A DNA stretch of 64,000 nucleotides, from the NCBI RefSeq assembly GCF_050003625.1, contig NC_134398.1, positions 99,427,479 through 99,491,478 of the forward strand. The letters are read 5' to 3'. The notes below the pieces were generated by a model. It made no database searches. It was not told the origin of the DNA and worked only from the letters and a program-made list of their open reading frames with translations. This document shows, in pieces, positions 44,003 to 56,645 of this stretch. Each line of letters starts with the position of its first letter. Position 1 is the stretch's first letter. Origin of the DNA: Haematobia irritans (taxonomy: Eukaryota; Arthropoda; Insecta; Diptera; Muscidae). A program made the translations under genes and the position numbers.

Positions 44003-44188
44003 CTAAGGCTTAATATTTTTTACTTTTTTTCCGAATCCTTTATTTTTAGTAACAGCTATGCATCGTTGGGACTTGGACTTTATTAAATGTTCAATTGCAT
44101 CCTGTAAAATATTATTCCATGCACTCTGCATGCACACTCTGTAGCCTATTTTTTCTGTAGCGTTTTTCCTCCATTTTGTCAGATCCAT
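44003..44188 (-). pseudogene. Tc1 transposase C-terminal fragment
   Basis: Minus-strand wording AIEHLIKSKSQRCIAV and TKNKG fits the LI-SM-RR-AV-KG end of Tc1 transposases. It lies on the strand opposite to the catalytic fragment at 44830-45035, so part of the element has inverted. Confidence 0.6.
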
Positions 44189-44321
44189 ATAAGAAGTACT
44201 TTCGTATTAGGCATCACAGTAATGCAAACTTATGATAACATAATACTGTGGTGCCTTTCTTTCTTATGGCAAAATATTGAAATGCTTACAGTTGTTGCAA
44301 ATGTTTTGTCCGATACTGTAG

Positions 44322-44793
44322 CAGGTATACCGGTATGAAGTGAGCGTCAAGATTCAAATATCTCGATGGGGAACATTTGTTTTGAACTAGCCCTTTTTTG
44401 TTTGTTTGGTATGATATCTGTGAAAAATATTTAGTATACATCAAGTCATTGAATAGACAGTATCATAGTTTGTCATCGTGTACCAGAATGTAATGATTTT
44501 CAGGAAAGCATTAATTTTTTGTTTTCATTTGAAAAAAGTGCTGCACAGTCGCATCGAATGCTTGTCGAGGCATATGGCGATCATGCTCTATCACAAGCAA
44601 CATGCAAAAGATTATTTCAACGAAAAAGACGCTGAATTGGATGAAGATGACACTTTGAGTCAAAAGCAAATGGCAGCAATGTTAAATAGTGCACAAGAAA
44701 ACAATTTCTTGCCGTTTAAAAGCTATGGAGACGATCCAAAAGTGTAGAAAATGTGACACATGAAAAAACGCTCATTTTTTACCGGTATACCTG
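44322..44793 (+). mobile_element. Mariner relic (Mos1-like), internally deleted
   Basis: Inverted ends CAGGTATACCGGTA and TACCGGTATACCTG. 44490-44750 encodes, in two frames, parts of a mariner N-terminal DNA-binding domain (AAQSHRMLVEAYGDHALSQ; then AELDEDDTLSQKQMAAML). The catalytic domain is gone. Confidence 0.75.
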
Positions 44794-44829
44794 GTACTGT
44801 GAACCGCGTAGGTGGGAATGTGACGGCAT

Positions 44830-45035
44830 GCAAAATGCATTGGAAACCTCATATTTCTTGAAGGAAGTATTCACAAAATAGATAATAAATATTCTGAACA
44901 ATAATTTGGCCGAATCTGCCCAAAAATGGATCTGGAAGATGGATTTGTGTTTATCCAAGATAATGACCCCAAGTATGCGTCCCATATTGTTAAAGAATAC
45001 TTTACTATACAACACCAAAAAATTTGTAATATTTA
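44830..45035 (+). pseudogene. Tc1 transposase catalytic fragment
   Basis: Includes NILNNNLAESAQKWI and then FVFIQDNDPKYASHIV, the second catalytic D motif of Tc1. The third acidic residue is not found nearby. Confidence 0.75.
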
Positions 45036-45257
45036 GTGTTTAAACCAATAATTTTTATTTTTAGTGCACAAGTTTGTTTTTTGGCTAAGTGAAATGAACT
45101 TTTTTGTTTTTGTTATTTATTTCCCTAAATGGAAATAAATCTGAAATAATTTTCTTTCTATTTGGTAGCTTTATTTTTACATATATATTTACTTCTTATT
45201 TTTCATATCGTTTCACAATTTATTTCAAATCGATTGGTGTACCTTTTTTGCTGACTG

Positions 45258-46199
45258 TATATTAATACGTCACACATTTTTGGGTACATATTGTGGTCGC
45301 ACGCGGGAGTTATTCGGGGTAAATTTGGTATCAAACGAAAGGTCATTTTCTGTAGATATGGCGAATCGTATTTTGATGCATTTTTAGTGGAGAAAATTGC
45401 ACTTTTCTAAAATTACTGACGTTGTTGTGTTCAGGTTGAGAGTATCTGTTGTTTGCTTTGTTGTGGCGTGAGTACGTGTGTGTACATTGTGTTTGGCTTT
45501 TGTTATGCTGAGAGTCACTCGGAGAGCAATTGCTAAGAAGAATAGAGTGAGTTGAAGTAACACATAAATTTTTTTCTGAGTCAATTACGAAATTAATTAA
45601 TTATTTAGTTGAAATTTCCTGAATCACACAAATGAAAGAATCAATCACAGTTCTAATTGGACATTAAAAAATACTTGATTAAAAAATGTATTGATTTCAT
45701 AAGAATATTTCAATTAATTTTTTATTTGATTCAATTAAAAATTCAATCGATGTTGGTTGCAAAACTCAATTTTTTCACTAAAAACGTAACTATTTTCAAT
45801 TACTTTCTTAACTGGCTTAGTGTTTTTAGTTTGATTAAAAAATTGATTGTTTGAAACAAATTTTTAGTTAAAAATTAAAAAAAAGTCCCATCAATTCTTT
45901 ATTTGACTTAGTCTTCCCAATTTGATTAAAAAGTTCATTGTATCAATTAATTTTTTAATTAAACATTTTAAAATGTTCTATCATTGACTTAATTAACTCA
46001 ATGTTTCTATCCTGATTATAAAGTTAATTGTAATTTATTAATTGAAAAATCTTTCAACTTCAATCAACTTTTTAATTGGAAATATTTTGGTGATATTTTT
46101 TGCTATGAATGGGAGCCATACGAATCTATTTTGTATAGTAATCTATGGTAATAGGAGTGGAAAGGCATTTCATTACCCTGTTTGGTTTAAGATCGATAT
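45258..46199. repeat. Decayed C-type repeat (AATTGA-rich)
   Basis: 45560-46110 is made of TTAATTGA-type words, ending with TTTTGGTGATATTTTTTG, like the arms of the C-type elements at 15393 and 54551. 45258-45560 shows nothing. Confidence 0.55.
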
Positions 46200-48202
46200 T
46201 ATGTTCACCTTATCGCGATAAAATAGGCATTTTTCGCGCTACTTTTCTTTAATAATTCAAAAACAAAAAAACACTCGAACTTATATTAATAGTTGCACTC
46301 ATCCAGCTGATGCTGCAAATAATATTATTTCCATAATTTAAAGGATATGCGACATACGCATATGGGAAGGTAGATGGAACTTATTGTTGAAGAATAGCCC
46401 CATTTTACTGCAAATTACTTAACTGTGGGTAGATTTGTGTTACAATGACTATATGTCATTGTTTTCCAAAATCAATGAGTGGGTGCATATATACTATGGA
46501 TCGTTGGGTCGAAAACCTTTGTACTTAGTACCCTACATTCTGTCATTATTTATATTCATAATTTATTACGAATATATAAAAACCCGCACCATTTTGTAAA
46601 ACCGGTAGGCGGTATTTTTAAAATTAAATAACCGACATAACCGGTCCAACCGGATTTTCCCCAAAGTTGCGAAAATGATTAATTTAATATTGTTGAGAAA
46701 ACTTGCGTAGTGTTGAAATGACAAGAATAATTAAAAACCATCACAAACATATGATTTGAAAAGGCTCGAAATTAGAAGTCATTGACCACATAGATACTGC
46801 AATTGCATTCTCAAACCCTTTTACAAATTTACGCACAACGCAATTCTAATGTTGATATGTATGTTTGATTGTGCATATGCGTATGAATATACCTATTCAT
46901 ATTCTGCGCTCCCGGATATGATGTTGTTGTTCTGCAAAGCAATAATGCGTGCGCAGGTAAGTAACTGCAAGTGTTGACAACAGGAGTGGGTGGCGACGCA
47001 CAAGCTGCTGGCTATTCACATTGCATTGAAGAGGGCAGGGGATGCATTCACTGCAAATGAAGCTGCATATGCAGATTAGTCAAGTGGACAGGCAAGCAAA
47101 GTAAACAAAACTTGATAATTAAGTTTTTTAAGCATAAGACGATGATGAAGTTTTTGTTATTTGATGATTTTTTGGTTGAATTTGAGAGCTTTATAAGAAA
47201 GATGACATTATTGATTTCTGCATGCATTTTTCGTTGGGAAAATGAATATTTTCGCCAACAAATATAAATGAAGGAAAAAATACTTCGATATTTAGATAAA
47301 CATTAAAATGTTGGATTTTTTGGGTTCCATTTGCTTTTTGTGCATATTTCTGAAATGTTATATTAAAGACGGGGTTGAAGTGTCCCAACTAAGAATTTTC
47401 TTGTATATCCTGGATTTAGCTTTCGAAGAATCATTTTGTTTTTCAAAATATTCACAAACAGAGCACATTTTCTATAGAAAGGTACACTAAACTAAGTCGA
47501 ATAATAATAACGTAAGAAATATCATAGATTTTGTTGACAAAATATGCGCTCCTAATTGAACAAGCACGATTTGCTTATAAATATTTCATTGAAATATCTC
47601 TGGGATTTCTTTAGAAAAGCAAAGTATTTTATTTGACATCTTGGACGAATACAATGTTGGAAGTGTTCAGAAACGAGGTGCAAGTACGCAGAAAATACAT
47701 TCGGGAAGTTTTCTTATTTCAGTTTACATCGAAAATAAAAAAACCGAAACCCGGTTTTTATGATATTAAAAACACCGGTTCTACCGGTCCACCGAAAATG
47801 GGATTTTATACAAAACCGACAATCAGTGCAAAACGAAATCGGCCCTGTTTTCACCGACCGGTTTTGATCACTCTAATATTAACAGAAACATATATCATTG
47901 ATCGATTATTCTAGAAAATGGAACTTAAGATATTTTCGTGAACATTCCAGATGTTTATATTCTTTTCAGTGACCTTTCATTAGCTTTTACATTTAACCAT
48001 GTGAGAATTTACCTATTTGTGATTAATACCCTACGCCAAAAAATATTACGGAAATGTGTGCAAATAGATACACTTATCAGCATATGATACTACTTTGCCA
48101 TAAAAATTTCATGTAAATCCGTTCAGTCTTTCCCATGTTTATATATGGTGGATATACATATATATATATATATTTTTTTTTACCAAATGTCCTATATTTC
48201 AG
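46200..48202. other. Mostly unrecognised; CCGG-rich repeat parts
   Basis: 46590-46680 and 47745-47880 share ACCGGT-rich wording; the second ends CGGTTTTGATCACTCTA, like the end of a MITE. 46900-47100 is less AT-rich than the surroundings and holds a consensus splice donor (CAG/GTAAGT at 46957), but no open frame leads into it. A polypyrimidine tract and AG at 48170-48202 precede the host exon. Confidence 0.4.
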
Positions 48203-48786
48203 ATTGGATTTTCAATACTTGGGTGCTGAGACCGATTACTATCAACAGAATTACCCATGCTGTTGTGATCCAAACACATCCATGAAGTCATATATGCATA
48301 GAAGTTTACCATCAACTCGAAATATGCCATCATCGAAAAATATCTTGCAATCCAGTGACGATCTCACTATCGATAAATACAGATTAATAGAAGACCCAAC
48401 CAATTTCAGTGATCATTCTGACTCAAATAGTGAGAACGGAAACCAAGTACTTAGAGAAAAGGCTGCCAATAACAATGAAGAGTCAACGGATAGGAGTTGG
48501 CTTTATGACACATTTGATACAACTGCCGCTGATTGTTCTGGTGCTTATATGGATTCTATTGCCACCGTAGATTATAAACGATCAAAGTATTTCGATGAAG
48601 CAAAATTGATGAGAACGAGAAAATCAGTTAGAAAAAGCCCATGTTTGCTAAATGGAGATCAACGTGACCATATGAATACAATCTCTAGCCGTGAAAATCA
48701 TAATTCGCATCTCAGTCGTAATCATGCTAAACTGGATGAAAATGGACAAAATTTGCCTGGATTGGAATCACCTGCATCATATAAAG
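48203..48786 (+). CDS. Internal exon of an unidentified host gene
   Basis: A 584-bp open stretch with a good acceptor (T-rich tract then TTTCAG, 48201-48202) and donor (AAAG/GTAAAT, GT at 48787). It enters in phase 2 and leaves in phase 1. The peptide starts LDFQYLGAETDYYQQNYPCCC and is rich in S, N, D and K, with no catalytic motif, membrane span or known domain that I can name; it could be a disordered cytoplasmic or scaffold region. Codon use looks like a real gene, and the composition is unlike any transposon protein here. If spliced otherwise the frame runs on to a TAA at 48840. The other exons are not in the window as far as I can see. Confidence 0.65.
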
Positions 48787-49094
48787 GTAAATCCTCTTCC
48801 TATGCTCTATATATTCCCAGCAAAACTCTCATTACCAAATAATATTGAGGTAAATAAGTTCAATTTGGTTAATGTTTTTTTTCGCTTAACATAGAAGAGT
48901 TATTTCTTTGACGTAAAGATATTTTCCTTGTCCTAAAGTCGATAGACGTTTCAATGAAATCGTTTTGTTCTTTTAGTTAACTGATTCAACTTATAAGTGG
49001 GTGCCTTCATATGAAAGAAAATTTTGTTTAAGTAAGGCCAACTTGGCTTTAACAAAAATTTAATAAAAAACTTTTCAAAATTCATTAAAACGTA
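48787..49094. repeat. D-family MITE left part
   Basis: 48905-49085 resembles 33765-33990 (CAATGAA.TCGT, GGCCAACTTGGCTTTAAC). The LINE follows directly. Confidence 0.5.
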
Positions 49095-49373
49095 TATAAA
49101 TTTGCTGTTGTCGTTGTTGTTGTAACAGTTTTAATGTAATTTCATCCAATTTGTTCAATGCTTTGGTACTTCAGCTGGTGTCCAGATCTAGGAACTCTGC
49201 GACAAGGGTGGGGTGCGTCCAGAGTGATCTGGTGGTGAGTCGGATAGGTTTAGCTGGGCAAGCAAAAAGGTGACGAGTGTCATGTGGCCCTTGGTTACAG
49301 ATGGGACACACGTCAGCTACGCTGCTATCAATCACTGATAGGTAGGAATTGAGGTGGCTGCACTTGTCTGATC

Positions 49374-49877
49374 TTAATTGGGCTGCCTTGGGAGGTCTCT
49401 TTCCTCCGGTGTTATGGACGGTGGTCGGACTCCGAGAACAGGATTAACCTTGTAGCTTCTCACCGCTTCAGCTACAGTATCCTCATGAATCCTGTTCAGA
49501 CCTGTCTGATATGCTGCCTGATCTAGAGGCTCACTTTTGTAACGCTGGATCTCGGGCTCTAGAAGATGAAGATCAACCCTTACATTCCTGGGTGGAGGTT
49601 GCCTATCCACAAGATGGTGATTTGGATGACAACTTCGATAGCAACCCAGGAGGTACTGCTTTGACAACATGTAATTGTGTCGGCGCACCGAGATGATCTT
49701 GGTCTCCGCATAAAGGTGATCCAGGGATGTTCTGCGGAAACATCCTGTTGCAGTTCTAAGGGCAGCGTTCTGACATGTCTGGATGTTATTCCACTGCGTG
49801 TCGCTTGTCTGAGATGTCCACACTGGCGCTGCATAGTTTACCACTGACCGGCCAATTGCCTTATAGGCAGTCAACAA
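49374..49877 (-). pseudogene. LINE C-terminal region
   Basis: The post-RT part (MLTAYKAIGRSVVNYAAPVW, QNAALRTATGCF) typical of insect CR1/Jockey-type LINEs, running to the C-terminus. Confidence 0.75.
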
Positions 49878-50347
49878 CGTTTGTTTGTCCGCACCCCAAG
49901 TACTGCCGGCAAGTGACTTGAGGACCTTGTTTCTACCGCGGAGCTAGTTACAAATTGCAGTGGCGTGGGCAGACGACTTAAAAAGGCTGTCGAATGTGTC
50001 CCCGAGTAGTTTGGGGTAGTTCACTGTCGCCATCGACTCTAACGTTCAACTGCCTACGTACTTCCGCCGTCCAAGTAGTGAACAGTGTGGCTGAGGATTT
50101 GGTGGCGGATATCCTAAAATTTCTAGCAGTGAAATAACCGGTAAGATCAGCAATGTAGACGTTTAAACGATCGTATATGTCATCATATGATACAATCCCG
50201 CATATGATACAATCTCGACGCCGTCAGGAGGGGTTGGAATTGAGGACATGTAGAGATTAAAAAGTGCCTGAGATATTACCCACCCTGGGGAACTCCCTCT
50301 TTAAATCTACGGGGTTTCCACTTCTTGTCCCTGAATTCCACGTACGA

Positions 50348-51352
50348 CTAGCGTCCGCACAGATAATTCAGAACCCATCGCTTGGTTCCTGCCGGTATGG
50401 ACGTATTCTCGATGTCCTTGAATAGTGTGGCATGGTTGACCGTATCGAATGCCTTCGATAGGTCAAGCGCCACGAGGACCGTCCTGACCGGCTGATTGAG
50501 TCCCATATTAATGTATGCTGAAATGGCATGCAAGGCTGTCGTCGTACTATGAACCTTGCGGAATCCATGTTGATGGTGGGCAGCTGGAAAATTCTCCACA
50601 AGACTGGGGAGGAGTAGTGCCTCAATTGTTTTGGCTACTGGCGAGAGAAGGGATATCAGTCTGTACGATTCACCCATGCTCGAGTGTTTGCCTGGTTTCA
50701 CTAGTGGAATCACTCTACGCATTTTCCGGACATCGGGTATAATGAGAGATTCTAAGGACAAATTGAAGAGTCTGGTCAAGTACTCAACTCCCAGTATTCC
50801 CAGATGCTTCAGCATTAGCATTGAAATTCCGTTGATGTCCAGCGCATTGGATGGTTTTGCGCTGTTGAGGACATTGGTAACTTCGGCTGTGGTAAATTGT
50901 GGTGGGTCATCGGCTCGGAGACCACGTATGCGACGAGTGGCTCTCCTTTTCGCTCTATCACTCTCGGGATGCTCGACAAAGTGTCGGTTAAAGTATTTAG
51001 CGCATCTCTTCGGATCAGTCACGGTCACGTCGCCAAAGGTGACTGAAATCCCATCATCCCTCGTAGCGGGGTTCGAGAGGACTCTCACTGTTGACCACAA
51101 TTTACCTGTTCCTGTGCTTAGGTTACATTGCTTCAGGTGCTCTAACCATGTGTTCCGCTTGTGCTCGTCGACTATCTTACTAATCTCTAGATTCAGTTCC
51201 CTGATTCTAGGGTCAGCAGGGTTAGCGCGACGGCGTTCATGACGGTCATCTGCGAGTCCCGCCGCTTCAGCTGGGAAGTTGGGCTTCACTTGGGCAATTC
51301 GACCAGCGGGTATAAAGCGAGCGGCTGCTGCGTTGATGATGTCCCGGAACAC
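50348..51352 (-). pseudogene. LINE reverse transcriptase, N-terminal two thirds
   Basis: About 334 residues: KLWSTVRVLS, then ALDINGISMLMLKHLG, IPLVKPGKHSS, YRLISLLSPVAKTIE, HHQHGFRKVHSTTTAL and the first catalytic D motif VALDLSKAFDTVNH. It stops at 50348, before the YADD box, which is lost in frameshifted sequence at 50040-50340. Confidence 0.8.
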
Positions 51353-51388
51353 CCTCGTGGCAACATGAACATGAGATGGGGACGGTAG

Positions 51389-52010
51389 CTAGCGGCGATC
51401 TGTATATTCTCTGAAGCCTTCCCAGTTGGCTTTCTTTTGGTTTATTAACGTCCGGCGTTCAGAGGTTATGAAATCGAAGGGTCGGTTACTGGTGAGAATT
51501 ATGGGGAGTTGGTCTGATCCCAATGAAATGACGGGTTGCCAGGAAACGTCATTTATCAGACCCGGCGATGCTAAAGATAAATCTGGCGAACTGCTACAAT
51601 CACTCATAATTCTCGTGGGGGCCGCTTCGTTCACCGTGCAAAATGTGGAGTCATCTATCTGCTCTGCCAAAGCTGTGCCTCTCTGGTCATTACCCAGGAG
51701 AGAATGCCAAAGTTCATAGTGGGCATTAAAGTCCCCAGAACCAATCGGTTATGTTCGCACAACAGCCACTCAATGTTTGGGCTATAACCTGGAGCACAAC
51801 TACCAACCGGCGGTATATACACATTGTATAGCTCTATCTCGGCAGCCCCAGACTTGACTGATACCCCCATACTTTCCATGTAGGGGTCACAAGTCTCTGG
51901 CACAAGCGGGATAGGCCTATACTACACGGAACGGTGTAATATGAAAGTCAGGCCACCACTTCCACCTCAAGTGCGATCCTTACGCAGCACATTGTATCCA
52001 TCACAATGGC
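51389..52010 (-). pseudogene. LINE endonuclease fragments
   Basis: 51903-51655 (IELYNVYIPPVGSC, then a decayed catalytic region) and 51670-51389 (SDQLPIILT, the SDH-like end with H changed to Q). Two frames, non-functional. Confidence 0.65.
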
Positions 52011-52138
52011 GCAAGCTACAGGCCTCATTTAGCTTCGTCTCTTGGATCGCCGCGACCCTGATCTTCCGATTCATAAAATCTACTATCTCGCTAATCTTAC
52101 CACGGAGCCCGTTGCAATTAAATTGTAAAGATGATGCA

Positions 52139-52327
52139 CTATCCGGAACTGGTACAACAATATTGGGTGTTAGATGCTGCGGTAGAGAATATTGTTGTGC
52201 GGGAGATGTCGGGTGGTCGCATAGTCCGATGACCCACTGCTGCTATCACTGGCTTAACATTCCGTAGCGAGGTTAAGCCGGAACAGTTCCGGAAGTGCAC
52301 CCATTCCAAGCACCTGTTACACCTCAC
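52139..52327 (-). pseudogene. LINE ORF1 PHD-like zinc finger fragment
   Basis: RCNRCLEWVHFRNCSGL is the C-x2-C...H-x2-C pattern of the PHD-type finger in ORF1 of CR1-like LINEs. Confidence 0.55.
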
Positions 52328-52500
52328 CGAAACCGAACGATGGTGTATTTTGTTTCGGCAGACCGAGCAGTACTATGGCCCGAGGTTTTCCTCTATCCCG
52401 GCTCGGACCACAAGCGAACGCAGAAGGCTCCCCGGGATGCACCTTCTCCAACACATATTCTCTGGATAAGCAGTTTTCACCAAAACCCAGTGTGAGTTAT

Positions 52501-52924
52501 TATATTCAGATCTTCATATAAATAAATTTCGTACCAAGTCCACTAAAAAGGCATGCCGGATTCCAAAGAATTTGTCTTTATCCTAGTGATTTTGGTATTG
52601 ATTTCGAGCCAAAGCAGCGGAGAATTGAAGAAAGGATATATCTTTATAAAGTTGAATTTTTGATTCTAGGAAACAAATTTTAATTTATCCGTTTTCAGCT
52701 TTTTCTCTACGTGCTATGAAGAGAATATTCTTGTCCAATAAGCACGAATACCTATTGTAGTAATTTGTAGTTCAAATAATAAATATTGTAATAATTTGTA
52801 GTTCTTTCATGGAAGTCGAATCACTTGCTATAAGGACAAAACAACTTCATTCAAAAGTTTATGCATTTTGGACAAATTCATTAGGTTTCCTTGAATCTGA
52901 CCATACAACTACATTTGATGCTAG
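52501..52924. repeat. D-family MITE fragment, inverted
   Basis: 52545-52720 is the reverse complement of the wording at 34785-34910 (TTTTGGTATTGATT, AAGCAGCGGAGAAT). Nothing else is seen. Confidence 0.5.
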
Positions 52925-53010
52925 ATACCAGGGCTGTGGAGGTGGAGCCTTGGAGTAGGAGTCGGAAGATTTTGCTGGAGTCGGAGTCGAACTTTTGCTC
53001 GACTCCGGCC
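52925..53010. repeat. Simple repeat, GGAGTC-type
   Basis: GGAGTCGGA-type words repeated imperfectly. Confidence 0.7.
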
Positions 53011-54550
53011 AAAACAAAATTTTAAAAACACTTCATATTTTTTTTAACTAAAGAAATATTTACGAAAATTTGATTCCGTTGAATTCTTCAATCTTCAATG
53101 AATAAAGGTTACACTAGAAGATGGGCTGAATCGATCCACTTCAATTCCCACTAGCTTAAGTTTCTATTTGTAACATTTCGAAATTTCGTTTTTAATTTTA
53201 TTTTTCTTTCTCAATTTTATTTTAAGACGATATAGCTATAGCCGAGTAAGTCTGTAAGCTTCACGCTTACATATACAGAGATTTGCTTTTTCTTGGGCGT
53301 TTAGGTTAGGTTATACTGGTCTGGTTTTGCCAAAAGGTATTTTACTTTTTGCCAGCCTGACATCTGCAAGTCTTTAGGTATCCAAAAGAAATATGCAAAA
53401 TATGCCACATGTCGTTCCAGATTTTGATATAGCCTCACATAAACAGATTCTTAGCACATCAAAGCCACCACATTCATTCGATTTGACTAAAAGTTGTATC
53501 GTAGGTTTATTTTGGGGCCAATTTAACAATGTTAAATTTTGAGCAATAAATTACAAAATATAGTTTCCCATTTGTTCCAAGATATTTCCAACTCTTAATT
53601 TCTTTTTATTTGCATTTTAATGTGTCGAACCAAACGCGTAAACGACAAGTAGTGACTTAGCGCCGTCAATGGTTTGATGTTCTCAGCAGCCAATTTCCTA
53701 TCTTCCTAAGTATATTGTCTTTGATTGTACTGGTGCTTTGTTTGTTATCAACAACCAGATGACGTATGCTATGATTTTCAAGATTTTACTGGGGAAAAAT
53801 CTCTAGCAAAAACTTGCAATTTCTCTATCTGATGACTGTCAAATGTAGTCTCTCTCCGGCTCTCTTTTTACTGGCTTTTTGGTATAAACCATAGACTATA
53901 GACTTTAGATAGATGAGCCATGAGTGTCAAACTATTTTTGACAGTTCGGAAGATTAAGAATAAACGAGAAAAATAAGAGCACGCTTACAATCTCTTTCGT
54001 TTTCCTTTTTGTAGTTTGCCAATTTTACACAAAATTAGAACGTGTATGATGCAACAGAGGATTTATAAATAAATTAATATATTAAAAGTTCATATTTAAA
54101 CAAAAAATTGTGACCAAAATCGCGAAAATACGAAATTCAATTTTGAGCAGCATTGCTCTTTACGAACAACACAAAAGCAAATGCACGAAAATTAATGTTT
54201 GGGACTGACTCTTTACGAAAAAATCAAAACGAAATGTCAGAAAATTAATTTTTGGAACTGACACATTTTTTTAAAGAGAATAGTGGATCATCTATGTATT
54301 AAAGGGTCTATGGTGTAAACGAACGACTTCCCTTTCTGGTATAAATGTTCTTGAGTGATAATAATTGACTTGGTTTCAAATAAAGTTCGACATGAGATGT
54401 AAGAAAACATATCTACTTTGGCATTCGAGAAAGATTAAAATTCCATTATTACCTTTTATAGATGGCGGTTATGGCCCAAGTGAGTCGATTAAAAGCTTTT
54501 GAAATTGTCTACTGGAGGTTGAAGTATAACATTTGGGGTTTTCTTTTATA
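53011..54550. other. No gene; possibly unique sequence
   Basis: No long frame. 54130-54270 holds two imperfect copies of a unit of about 70 bp (CTCTTTACGAA, GAAAATTAATTTTTGG). A short TTAGGTTAGGTTA at 53302-53315 resembles the retroposon tail, but its neighbours do not match. Confidence 0.4.
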
Positions 54551-56645
54551 CACACAAAAAAATTTTTTGATTTCAATCACGAAAATCGCGGATTCAATCA
54601 TTTTTTTAATTGAAATGTCTTCAATCACGAAAATGATAGTATCAATCGCCCATTTTGATTGAAAACCAACACGATTTTTAATTAAAAATTTAATTGACTT
54701 TTGTCACGGAATCAATTAATTGTGTGATTGAATCAATTAAAAACGTGATTGATTTTTAACATAAAATTCAATCATAGTTTTAATTGAATCAATTAAAATT
54801 TTAATTAATTTCGCGACAAAAATCAATCAAGTATTTGATTCATTTAATTAAATAATTAATTGAAATTGGCTATAAATTTCGATCAAAAAATTTATATATT
54901 GCGACCTCAAAATCGTATTTAGTTTTTTTTTCTTTTGAAATAAAAGAAAATATGCGTTTCTTATAAAACATATTTAATATTTTATTATTTTTTTAATTAT
55001 GCAATAGACAGATAATTTTGGTTCTTGTCATTTGTATTTTGTTCTAACATAACTTACAAATACAACTACTATGAAAAAATAAATTATATAAATCATTATC
55101 TTCCTTATAATAATAACCGTGTTAGCATGTTCCTTCTAATATGTAGATGCGCCTAGATTTCCAATAAATCAGCAGCCTGTAAGCTAAATTAGTTTTTCTG
55201 AAAGTAAACAGAATAATTCGAATTTCATTTTGTTCAATTAAAAGTTAATTTTGTTAAACATTACCTGCATAGAATATCATGTTCAATTCATAGTTCCAGG
55301 TTGCAGATTTATAATCTTCTTTTGCAGTTGTAGTCTTTTAGCATAAAAATGTGTATTAAGGAGCTCGGTAATTTAATTTTAGTAACAATTCCTTTCCAAA
55401 ATTTCCACACATTAAAAACGTCTATTAAAATTTGAACCAATCAAAGACAAAAATAATGGGAAAGCAATGTAATATTTGGTATTATATTGATGATACTTTG
55501 CAAATTCTGGAAATAGAAAAAAAATATAAATGGAAAATACATATATTTATTATTTTCGGATATTTTTCATATTTTTAAATCCAAAAGAAAGAACTTTTTA
55601 CCATTACATAATTCAGCTCATTAGTTTATATACCAGATATACTGCTCTTTACTTGGGTTCAAACTGAAAAAGGCAGGTATAACAAAAATGCAATTTAATG
55701 CCAACGCTACTTCGCAACTTCAAGGTGAATCTTCCACCAAACCCATACCGCTCTTGGTTTTAAGAAAACTAGGAGTGAAAAAAATTTATAATTTTAAAAG
55801 ATCAATACGGTACCCACTTTTTTATTGCAAACATATTATTATATATTTGATAAAATGATGGAGTTGATGGGATTGATTGGTCAATTTCACGAAATAAAAT
55901 TAGTCACTAAAAGAAATGAATAACAAATATATTATTTTAGTCCGTTTAATGTAAACAGGCTTCAATGGAAAACGGTATTCACATTTCACAATTTCTTACC
56001 TTCAATAAACGTAGATTGTTTTCCATTTTTTACAATGCCACAAAACACAAACACAGGTAATTTCAAATGCGTTCTGTCATATATTTTTTTCAAACCTTTA
56101 TCACGTGGCCGTTTGTTGTTGCACACTTTATTTATTTCAACCCTTGGCTATGATTTGTTGTTGCGTTCAAAATATTTATGCACACATTTTGAATGCAGCA
56201 GACAGAATGTCGCCAATCATGTTTTTCAATTTACGCGAAAAACAAAAACCCAACCGTTCGTTACGAGTTACTTCCACAGACTGATCTCTCCATCATACAT
56301 TGTTGAATAAAAACCCATTCTCTTGTTCTCTTTTCGCTCTTTCCATTGCTCAAAATTATTCAGTTTCAATCACAAAGGTGATTGGATCAATCACATGTGT
56401 AATTGGAAACGGAAAAAATTTCAATCACGTTTGTAATTGAAAATTATTTCCGAATTGATTAAGAAATTGATTGAATCAATTAATATTTTAATTGGAAACG
56501 TAACAAATATAAATCATTTTTTTAACTGGTTTTTATTCGGATTTGATTAAATAATTAATTGAATCAATTAACATATTAATTGAATCCGTTTCCAAATTCA
56601 ATTAAGTGTTTAATTGAAAAATTTTTGGTGATAATTTTTTGTGTG
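54551..56645. mobile_element. C-type TA element, 2.1 kb
   Basis: Ends CACACAAAAAAATTTTTTG and AATTTTTTGTGTG with TA at 54549-54550 and 56646-56647. Arms of AATTAATTGATT-type repeats (54565-54880; 56365-56630) enclose about 1.48 kb of AT-rich sequence with no transposase that I can recognise. Confidence 0.75.

Larger units (their letters stand above)
43688..45257. mobile_element. Tc1-like element, scrambled
   Basis: Terminal inverted repeats of about 80 bp (CAGTCAGCAAAAAA..., AAATTGTGAAACGATATG) with TA at 43686-43687 and 45258-45259. The transposase survives in two pieces on opposite strands, and a mariner relic (44322-44793) sits between them. Confidence 0.85.
49095..52500 (-). mobile_element. 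Non-LTR retrotransposon without RNase H (CR1/Jockey-like), decayed
   Basis: Minus strand: PHD-like finger, endonuclease, RT, C-terminal domain, then a 3' UTR ending in an (AAC)n tail (49098-49125, GTTGTTGTTGT on plus). Many stops and frameshifts. A 5'-truncated relative is at 56795-57180. GC content is higher than its surroundings. Confidence 0.8.

Noticed and set aside
46951..46962. Upstream exon of the host gene
   Set aside because: The donor CAG/GTAAGT is perfect, but the frame that would match the phase of the exon at 48203 has a stop a few codons upstream; no acceptor is seen.
53302..53330. Another SINE or LINE tail
   Set aside because: Only the TTAGGTTAGG words match; the adjoining GGCAGCCCGAT block is missing.
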